Below are positions 6,661-11,941 of a DNA stretch of 11,941 nt, one piece after another. The stretch is from Chromatiaceae bacterium (lineage in GTDB: Bacteria; Pseudomonadota; Gammaproteobacteria; Chromatiales; Chromatiaceae), in the NCBI GenBank assembly GCA_012962365.1, contig DTXR01000657.1, positions 1-11,941 on the forward strand. Reading direction: 5' to 3'. The notes beneath the pieces are model-generated. The model did no database searches and was not told the DNA's origin. It worked only from the letters and a program-made list of their open reading frames with translations. Position 1 is the first letter of the stretch; every line of letters begins with the position of its first letter. A program made the translations under genes and the position numbers.

Positions 6661-7113
6661 ATGTACTGGATGGTCATGTTACTGAGCTTTAGCCTGCTGG
6701 CCCTCATCGGCACCGGCATCTACCTGGAAATCAAGCCCCTGACCCCGAACCGCAATGTACAGAAGCGCTGGAAATCGGTCGTGGGAGTCAATCTGCTGGT
6801 CTTCGTTGGCGCACAGATCGGCCTGCTGGCACTGGGCATGCAGGACGCTATGGCTGAGGTTGCCGCAGACACCGGCGGCACGAGGGAGATCAGCGTGGGA
6901 CTTGGCCTGTCGCTCATCGGTATCGGCATACCCACCGCCCTGGCTACCATCGGCGCCGGTATCGCCGTGGGGCCCGTGGGCGCCGCCTCACTGGCGGTGA
7001 TCTCCGAAAAGCCGGAGTTGTTTGGCCGCACCCTGATCTATCTGGGCCTCGCCGAAGGTATTGCCATCTATGGACTGGTGGTCACCATCCTCATGCTGGG
7101 CAAGATCGGTTGA
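6661..7113 (+). CDS. atpK: V/A-type ATPase proteolipid subunit K (c-ring)
   Basis: This 150-residue hydrophobic protein forms the rotating membrane ring. The C-terminal hairpin is canonical: a Gly-rich helix (about 76-111, with IPTALATIGAGIAVG), a polar cytoplasmic loop S115-E-K-P-E-L-F-G-R123, and a helix with the ion-binding Glu132 in LAEGIAIYG. The N-terminal half is not a clear copy of that hairpin. It has one hydrophobic helix (3-22), a basic loop (R31, K35, R36, K38), a second hydrophobic stretch (40-59) and then A63-M-A65 before E66-V-A-A-D. Residues 31-66 look like a signal peptide, recalling the leader of the Thermus proteolipid. Mature K could therefore be a two-helix protein, or a four-helix one with a degenerate first half. 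By alignment with Enterococcus NtpK, the Na+ ligand Gln110 is replaced by Val103, and Glu132 is followed by Gly rather than Thr/Ser, which favours proton coupling. Its stop is 5 bp before the ATG of F. Confidence 0.93.
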   Translation: MYWMVMLLSFSLLALIGTGIYLEIKPLTPNRNVQKRWKSVVGVNLLVFVGAQIGLLALGMQDAMAEVAADTGGTREISVGLGLSLIGIGIPTALATIGAGIAVGPVGAASLAVISEKPELFGRTLIYLGLAEGIAIYGLVVTILMLGKIG

Positions 7114-7118
7114 CGGCC

Positions 7119-7487
7119 ATGCCGGACGACAGCAACACCCAGGGGACACGATTGATCATGATGGGCGATGCCGCCTTGTGCGCAGGGTTTTCCCTCGTCG
7201 GTTTCGAAACCTGGCCCGAGGCCACGCCACAACAGCTGGATGACCTGCTGCGCGACCTCATGGAGCAAAATGAAACTGCGCTGGTGTTTCTCGAACCGGC
7301 GCTGGCACGCTGCAATTGCGCTTCACTCAGGCAACTGCAGCATCGCGGAGGCGGCATCGTGATAACAGAAATCCCACCCCTGAATGCCCCCAGGGACTAC
7401 CGTCCCCAGGTAGAAGAGCTGGTGATCAGCGTACTGGGGAACAATGCACTGGAAGGGCCTTTGGCAACCGGCGAAGGAACAGATTGA
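7119..7487 (+). CDS. atpF: V/A-type ATPase central-shaft subunit F
   Basis: This protein of 122 residues from ATG 7119 is soluble. It carries the ATP-synt_F pattern: a first strand and turn, RLIMMGDAALCAGFSLVGFE (about 11-30, matching the family GD-x-GF-x-LxG motif), a middle strand ALVFLEPALA, and VITEIPPL before a C-terminal helix VEELVISVLG. F binds the D shaft and helps regulate rotation in the A3B3 head. An in-frame TTG at 7110 overlaps the K stop as TTGA and would add three residues; I prefer the ATG because the strand motif begins well after it and no Shine-Dalgarno favours either. The residues C65 and C67 (CNC) near the second strand are not something I recall from the family. The name refers to the archaeal/Thermus F (NtpG in Enterococcus), not the F-type b subunit. 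It sits before E here, unlike in Thermus, where F follows C. Confidence 0.87.
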   Translation: MPDDSNTQGTRLIMMGDAALCAGFSLVGFETWPEATPQQLDDLLRDLMEQNETALVFLEPALARCNCASLRQLQHRGGGIVITEIPPLNAPRDYRPQVEELVISVLGNNALEGPLATGEGTD

Positions 7488-7490
7488 ACG

Positions 7491-8141
7491 ATGGCACAGG
7501 AGCAACTGGTCAACGATCTGGAAAAGGCGCTGCTGGAGCGGGCTGAAAAACTGGCACATGAATACCGCGAGCGCGCCCAACGCGCACGACAGCATATCCT
7601 CGAAGATGCCCATGAACGCTTGCACATTGAGGAACAAAATGAAGTACTCGCGGCCCAGGCTGACGCCGAGCGCCTGTTCCGCCGTCAGATCCAGGCCAGC
7701 GAACTGAAGCTCAAGAGCAAACTGGACAAGTTGCGTTGGCAGCTCATCCAGTCCATCCTGCATGAACTCCCCAAACGGCTGGAGAGCACCAGTGACGATC
7801 GGGAAACCTATATGGCGCTGTTGCACCGGCTGCTGGTTCAGGCTGCCGAAAACATCGAAAGCACCGAACTGGTTGCACAGGTCAATTCTGATGACCTCGA
7901 TTATTTAAAACCACGCTGGGACACATTCTCCGGCGATATCGCTCCAGGTAAAAAAATCGAACTGGCGCCAACACCCCTCCACTGTAGCGGCGGGGGATTG
8001 CTGCGCAGCAAGGACAACCACATCCGCATCGACAACAGTTTCGAAGGCCGCATCGAACGCTTCCAGAGCACGCTGTTACAAGTCATCACCGAGCGGCTGT
8101 TCGCTGCCGACATCAGCCAGCGGGGGCTGTTCGATGACTGA
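7491..8141 (+). CDS. atpE: V/A-type ATPase peripheral-stalk subunit E
   Basis: This 216-residue protein has the normal two-part structure of subunit E. Residues 1 to about 95 are a long charged helix rich in E, R, A and Q, for pairing with H/G. Residues about 100-216 form a globular domain with VAQVNSDDLDYLK, CSGGGLLRSKDNHIRIDNSFEGRI-type features and a closing helix. The GG-turn followed by a strand and the I-D-N-S-F-E-G-R-I stretch (about 180-188) are the conserved E-family signature (usual form D-N-T-F-x-x-R). It anchors the stator stalks to the top of subunits A and B. ATG 7491 begins 3 bp after F, with GAAGGAA (7473-7479) upstream. Its last 8 bases overlap the start of A. Confidence 0.92.
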   Translation: MAQEQLVNDLEKALLERAEKLAHEYRERAQRARQHILEDAHERLHIEEQNEVLAAQADAERLFRRQIQASELKLKSKLDKLRWQLIQSILHELPKRLESTSDDRETYMALLHRLLVQAAENIESTELVAQVNSDDLDYLKPRWDTFSGDIAPGKKIELAPTPLHCSGGGLLRSKDNHIRIDNSFEGRIERFQSTLLQVITERLFAADISQRGLFDD

Positions 8142-9915
8142 TCGCGGCACTATTATCGAAATCAATGGCCCGCTGGTTCGCGCCCGCCTGCCCGGCATCG
8201 CCAGTGGCGAACAGGTACGACTGGGCGAGATGGCGCTCACGGGAGAGGTCATCGGTCTGGATGGGGATCGCGCACTGATCCAGGTCTATGAGTCCACGGA
8301 AATGCTGCGGCCGGGAGAAGGGGTCACGCCTCTGGGTTACCCCCTGTCGGTGGAACTGGGGCCAGGGCTGCTCGGCGGCATATTCGACGGCATCCAGCGG
8401 CCACTGAAAAACCTCAGAGATCAGGCCGGGGATCATATCCCCCGGGGGCTGGACGTCCCCGTGCTCGACCGAGACAAGCTGTGGTCGTTTACGCCCAACC
8501 CCGAACTGAAGGCAGGTCAGGAAATCCGCGGAGGCATCCTGCTGGGCAAGGTGCAGGAAACCGCCTCCATCGAACACCGCATCCTGGCGCCCCCCGACAT
8601 CAGTGGGGAACTGGTGGAATTGGCAGGCGCAGGCGATTACAACCTCAGGCAGGTTATCGCCAGGATTCATACGCCGCTCAATGGTATTCGGGAGCTGAAG
8701 CTGTTTCACCGCTGGCCGGTGCGCATTCCCCGCCCCTACGCCAGGCGGCATGAAGGCGTCGCGCCCCTGCTTACCGGCCAACGCATTCTGGACACCTTCT
8801 TCCCGCTGCTCAAGGGGGGCAAGGGCGCCATACCCGGGCCTTTCGGTGCGGGCAAGACCATGCTGCAGCAGCAGATCGCCCGCTGGACCAATGCGGACAT
8901 CGTCATCTACGTGGGCTGTGGCGAACGGGGCAATGAACTGGTTGATATCCTCGAGTCTTTTCCCCAACTGACCGACCCTTATTCGGGCCGCTCCCTCATG
9001 GAGCGCACCCTGTTGGTGGCCAACACTTCCAACATGCCTGTGGTGGCCAGGGAGGCTTCCATTTATCTCGGCGTGACACTGGCCGAGTATTTTCGCGACC
9101 AGGGACATGACGTGGTGATGCTGGCCGATTCCACCAGCCGCTGGGCCGAGGCTCTGCGCGAAGTGGCCGGACGACTGGGGCAGATGCCCGTGGAAGAAGG
9201 CTATCCGGCCTATCTGGCATCCCGTCTGGCGTCCTTCTATGAACGCGCCGGCCGGGTAAAGACCCTGTCGGGAGAGAGTGGCTCGGTTTCCCTGATCGGT
9301 GCGGTATCGCCTCCCGGCGGAGATTTCTCCGAGCCCGTGACCAACCATACCAAGGACATCATCCAGACTTTCTGGGCCTTGTCCAAACCCCTGGCCGATG
9401 CCCGCCATTATCCTTCTGTTTCCTGGATCGAAAGCTTTTCGGATGCCGTGGAAGCCGCCGCAAAATGGTGGTCGAAAGAAGTGGATCCAAACTGGCAGGA
9501 AAAGCGCATCCTGGCTCTCAACCTCCTCAGCGCTGCTGAAGAGCTTGCCCGCATCATCAACCTTGTGGGCGCCGAGGCGCTTTCACCCCAGCAGCGCTGG
9601 ACGGTGGAAATGGCGACGCTGGTACGTGAGGGTTTGCTGCAGCAGAATGCACTGGACGATGTGGACAGCTATTGCTCACCCCAGAAGCAGTTCGCACTGC
9701 TGGATCTGATCATAGGCCTCTATCAGCAGGGCCAGGAACTGGTAAAGGCGAACGTGCCTGTTTCCGCCCTGCTGGCCTTGCCTCTGCTCAGCCGCACCAG
9801 ACGCTGCAAGAATCTCTATGGCAATGACCAGCTGGAAGAACTCACCGCCCTTGGCAGGGAATTCCAGGAAGAACTGGAAAAACTGCACCGGAAATACGAG
9901 GAGCAGAAAGCATGA
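8134..9915 (+). CDS. atpA: V/A-type ATPase catalytic subunit A
   Basis: This 593-residue protein is the catalytic nucleotide-binding subunit, with length close to archaeal and bacterial A chains (about 580-600). It has an N-terminal beta-barrel (1 to about 70) and the A-specific non-homologous insert (about 110-190), which distinguishes it from the F-type beta chain. The P-loop is G235-P-F-G-A-G-K241-T242. The catalytic Glu264 lies in GCGERGNE, the Walker B strand is D326-VVMLAD332 followed by STSRWAEALRE, and a C-terminal helical domain runs about 440-593. The Ala in GAGKT also occurs, by recall, in Enterococcus NtpA, so it is not a defect. All residues needed for ATP hydrolysis or synthesis appear intact. 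It starts inside the end of E (8-bp overlap) and its stop overlaps the start of B as ATGA, consistent with coupled synthesis of A and B. The equivalent name is ntpA. Confidence 0.98.
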   Translation: MTDRGTIIEINGPLVRARLPGIASGEQVRLGEMALTGEVIGLDGDRALIQVYESTEMLRPGEGVTPLGYPLSVELGPGLLGGIFDGIQRPLKNLRDQAGDHIPRGLDVPVLDRDKLWSFTPNPELKAGQEIRGGILLGKVQETASIEHRILAPPDISGELVELAGAGDYNLRQVIARIHTPLNGIRELKLFHRWPVRIPRPYARRHEGVAPLLTGQRILDTFFPLLKGGKGAIPGPFGAGKTMLQQQIARWTNADIVIYVGCGERGNELVDILESFPQLTDPYSGRSLMERTLLVANTSNMPVVAREASIYLGVTLAEYFRDQGHDVVMLADSTSRWAEALREVAGRLGQMPVEEGYPAYLASRLASFYERAGRVKTLSGESGSVSLIGAVSPPGGDFSEPVTNHTKDIIQTFWALSKPLADARHYPSVSWIESFSDAVEAAAKWWSKEVDPNWQEKRILALNLLSAAEELARIINLVGAEALSPQQRWTVEMATLVREGLLQQNALDDVDSYCSPQKQFALLDLIIGLYQQGQELVKANVPVSALLALPLLSRTRRCKNLYGNDQLEELTALGREFQEELEKLHRKYEEQKA

Positions 9916-11297
9916 AGGAGAAGGAATACCGCTACGCCTCCGCAGCGCACAACGGGCTGCTGTTTCTCAAATCGGTTCCCGGCGTGGCCTTCGGTGACCG
10001 GGTGAGCATCCGCGACCAACATGGCCGGAAACGCAATGGCCAGGTCATTCTCAGTTCAAATGAGCTGGTGATGGTGCAGATTCTAGAAGGCACCGATGAC
10101 GTGAATCTGGAGGACATCTGGGTTCGGTTTCTCGAAGAGCCCTTTGAGATGCCTCTGTCTCCAGACGTGCTTGGGCGGGTTTTCAACGGCATCGGCGAAC
10201 CCCGCGATGATCGTCCGCCTATCGTGTCCCGCCTGCGCCGCAACGTGAACGGCCAGCCACTCAACCCCATCGCCCGCGCTTATCCTCGGGAGTTCATCCA
10301 GACCGGCATTTCCGCCATCGATGGTCTTAACTCCCTGGTGCGGGGACAGAAACTGCCCATTTTTTCCGGCTCTGGCCTGCCCCACAACAAACTGGCGGCG
10401 CAAATCGTCCGCCAGTCAAAATTGCTCGGAGAGGAATCCCGCTTCGTGGTGGTCTTCGCCGCCATGGGAGTGTCCTACGCGGACGCCCAGTTCTTCCGCG
10501 AGGATTTCGAATCCAATGGCGTGCTGGGCAATGTCGTGATGTTCACCAACCTGGCAGATGATCCGCCCATCGAACGCCTGATCCTGCCGCGCACCGCCAT
10601 GACGGTGGCGGAATACCTGGCATTCGATCTGGATCTGCATGTGCTGGTGGTACTCACCGACATGACCTATTACGCCGAAGCCCTGCGCGAGGTGGCCACC
10701 GCCAAGGGCGATGTTCCCACCCGCAAAGGTTACCCCGGCTACCTGTATTCTGATCTGGCGGAGATCTACGAGCGTGCCGGACGCGTACGCGAGCGCCACG
10801 GATCCATCACCATGGTGCCGGTAGTGAGCATGCCCTCGGACGACATCACCCACCCCATACCCGACCTTACCGGTTACATCACCGAAGGACAGATCGTGCT
10901 TTCCAGGGAACTGAACAACCAGGATCTGTATCCGCCGGTCAACATTCCCCCTTCCCTGTCCCGCCTGATGAAGGACGGCATCGGCAAGGACGACACTCGC
11001 GAGGATCATCCCCGCGTGGCCAACCAGCTATATGCGGCCTATGCCAAGGCACTGGAGGTCCGCAACCTGGCTTCCATCATCGGGCCGGATGAGCTGCCGG
11101 ATCTCGATCGCAAATACCTGAAGTTTGCCGATGGTTTTGAACAGCGGTTTCTGGCCCAGGGTATGGACGAGGATCGTTCCATCATCCAGACGCTGAACAT
11201 CGCCTGGGACTTGCTGTCCGGGTTGCCGCGCGACGTATTGTCCCGGGTGACCGAAGCCGACCTGGCGCGATATCACCATTGGAACAGCGGCACATGA
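9912..11297 (+). CDS. atpB: V/A-type ATPase non-catalytic subunit B
   Basis: This 461-residue protein has the standard length of V/A B chains (about 455-470). It alternates with A in the A3B3 ring and contributes arginines to the catalytic interface without hydrolysing ATP. The usual B features are seen: a beta-barrel (about 1-75), LGRVFNGIGEPRD (about 86-98), and a degenerate P-loop SGSGLPHNKLAAQI (about 152-165) where the Lys-Thr pair of the true Walker A is missing. Further marks are FAAMGVSYADAQFF, LTDMTYYAEALREV, RKGYPGYLYSDLA, the family-typical ITMVPVVSMPSDDITHPIPDLTGYITEGQI and VNIPPSLSRLMKDGIG. The start is the ATG in the ATGA overlap with A, with GAGGAG (9898-9903) 8 nt upstream. 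The stop overlaps the start of D in the same ATGA manner. This is V-type B, not the F-type a subunit that is also called atpB. Confidence 0.98.
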   Translation: MKEKEYRYASAAHNGLLFLKSVPGVAFGDRVSIRDQHGRKRNGQVILSSNELVMVQILEGTDDVNLEDIWVRFLEEPFEMPLSPDVLGRVFNGIGEPRDDRPPIVSRLRRNVNGQPLNPIARAYPREFIQTGISAIDGLNSLVRGQKLPIFSGSGLPHNKLAAQIVRQSKLLGEESRFVVVFAAMGVSYADAQFFREDFESNGVLGNVVMFTNLADDPPIERLILPRTAMTVAEYLAFDLDLHVLVVLTDMTYYAEALREVATAKGDVPTRKGYPGYLYSDLAEIYERAGRVRERHGSITMVPVVSMPSDDITHPIPDLTGYITEGQIVLSRELNNQDLYPPVNIPPSLSRLMKDGIGKDDTREDHPRVANQLYAAYAKALEVRNLASIIGPDELPDLDRKYLKFADGFEQRFLAQGMDEDRSIIQTLNIAWDLLSGLPRDVLSRVTEADLARYHHWNSGT

Positions 11298-11914
11298 CCC
11301 AACGCCTGTCCATTCCACCCACTCGCAATGCCCTGTTGCAGCTTCGCTCCCAACTGGAGTTTCTCACTACGGGTCATGACCTCCTGGAACGAAAGCGTGA
11401 ACTGTTGACACGCATGGTGCGGGATCAACTGGGTACTTACCGAAAACTGCGCGAAGAAGCTGCTCAACTGGTAGACAGCGCCTACTATTGGTTGAGCATC
11501 ACCCACATGCGCATGGGTGAGCGCATGTTGCGCAGTGCGGGGCTGGGGCTAAAACCCAGTGTAGAAGTGAAAATACTGCCGCGCAGCAATCTGGGCGTGG
11601 AATATCCTGCGGTCAAGGCGACCCAGCGGTCGCTGCAACCCGTAAGCCTTATGTGGACGGATGCCAGCTTCGATAAAGTACGTATCCGCCTCACAGACAT
11701 GGCAGTGGTACTGGCCCGACTGGGGGAAGCTGAAATTGCCCTGCGCCGCATGCTCAACGAGCAGCGCAAGACCCAGAAGCGCGTGAATGCGCTGAAATAC
11801 AACATCATTCCCCGCTACGAGGCCAGCATTCATTTTATTCAGGAAACGCTGGAAGAAGAAGAACGCGACAGTCTGTTCCAGGTGAAACTGCTGCAGGAAC
11901 AAAGTGCGCCCTGA
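11294..11914 (+). CDS. atpD: V/A-type ATPase central-shaft subunit D
   Basis: From ATG 11294 the protein has 206 residues, in the normal range for V/A subunit D. The N-terminal block has the family mark P-P-T-R followed by a Leu-rich helix and the GHDLLERKRELL stretch (about 27-38). A long C-terminal helix ends the protein (about 140-200, including RRMLNEQRKTQKRVNALKYN and IIPRYEASIHFIQETLEEEE). The two helices form the antiparallel coiled-coil shaft turning inside A3B3, bound by F and resting on C. A TTG at 11279 in the same frame would add five residues, but the ATG forms an ATGA overlap with the B stop, as at the A/B junction, and fits the family N-terminus better. It is the last ATPase gene. 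Only 27 bp remain to the window edge and no terminator hairpin is visible. Confidence 0.95.
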   Translation: MTQRLSIPPTRNALLQLRSQLEFLTTGHDLLERKRELLTRMVRDQLGTYRKLREEAAQLVDSAYYWLSITHMRMGERMLRSAGLGLKPSVEVKILPRSNLGVEYPAVKATQRSLQPVSLMWTDASFDKVRIRLTDMAVVLARLGEAEIALRRMLNEQRKTQKRVNALKYNIIPRYEASIHFIQETLEEEERDSLFQVKLLQEQSAP

Positions 11915-11927
11915 AAAATCTGCAGAC

Positions 11928-11936
11928 TGCTATAAT
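11928..11936 (+). promoter_or_regulatory. Extended -10 promoter element for a gene beyond the window
   Basis: TGCTATAAT is a perfect extended -10 (TGnTATAAT), followed by the GC-containing discriminator TTCGCC up to the window end. No good -35 is seen 16-18 bp upstream, which the TG extension can offset. It starts 14 bp after the subunit D stop, so a new transcription unit probably begins just outside the window. Confidence 0.6.
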
Positions 11937-11941
11937 TCGCC

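Noticed and set aside
8866..8970. Ala in the subunit A P-loop (GPFGAGKT) as a possible defect
   Set aside because: The variation GAGKT/GSGKT is known in functional V/A A chains, and Lys241, Thr242 and Glu264 are present.
8113..9408. Long open frame (431 codons) on the minus strand
   Set aside because: It lies fully antisense to the catalytic subunit A gene, whose motifs are unmistakable. Its translation shows no family motif, and long antisense frames are common opposite GC-rich codon-biased genes.
10365..10406. Missing Walker A Lys-Thr in subunit B as a sign of a broken gene
   Set aside because: A degenerate SGSGLPHN loop is the normal state of the non-catalytic B subunit.
10416..11009. 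Minus-strand open frame (197 codons) within the subunit B region
   Set aside because: It is an antisense shadow of subunit B, with low-complexity Gly/His-rich translation and no recognisable fold.
11279..11293. TTG start for subunit D giving five extra residues
   Set aside because: The ATG at 11294 overlaps the B stop as ATGA, as at the A/B junction, and starts close to the conserved PPTR block.

Overview
The window comes from a moderately GC-rich bacterial chromosome, most likely a gammaproteobacterium. The evidence is a partial Cca protein of the multifunctional type with an HD domain (typical of Beta/Gammaproteobacteria), a membrane diguanylate cyclase of dCache-HAMP-GGDEF type, and sigma70-like promoters. 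The genus cannot be fixed from sequence alone. No mobile element, CRISPR array, tRNA or rRNA was seen.

Layout: (1) 3-710, the C-terminal part of cca, running in from the left edge. (2) 768-1553, an outer-membrane-type lipoprotein with a coiled coil and a C-terminal bacterial SH3 domain. (3) 1562-3181 on the minus strand, convergent with the lipoprotein, a diguanylate cyclase with an intact GGEEF active site and RxxD inhibitory site. (4) 3182-3355, a 174-bp divergent control region holding a candidate promoter for the ATPase operon, two inverted repeats and a CRP-like palindrome. (5) 3356-11914, nine tightly packed or overlapping plus-strand genes encoding a complete V/A-type ATPase (rotary ATP synthase/ATPase) in the order H(G)-C-I-K-F-E-A-B-D. 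(6) 11915-11941, a short tail with a perfect extended -10 promoter element for a gene beyond the window.

In the ATPase, A3B3 forms the catalytic head. D and F form the central shaft, C links the shaft to the membrane ring made of K, I is the membrane stator carrying the ion half-channels, and E plus H/G form the peripheral stalks. All subunits needed for a working bacterial V/A machine are present and the key residues checked are intact: the P-loop and catalytic Glu of A, the two membrane Arg of I, and the ion-binding Glu of K. The ATPase genes are joined by overlaps or gaps of 10 bp or less, so they probably form one transcript.

Most notable are the presence of a whole V/A-ATPase in a probable gammaproteobacterium (where F-type enzymes are the rule), its gene order unlike the Thermus or Enterococcus operons, and a 150-residue proteolipid with an extra N-terminal hydrophobic segment before a single canonical hairpin. 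The predicted Na+-ligand position in that hairpin is Val. I did not find an obviously new type of system; the interest lies in the variant architecture and the control region.
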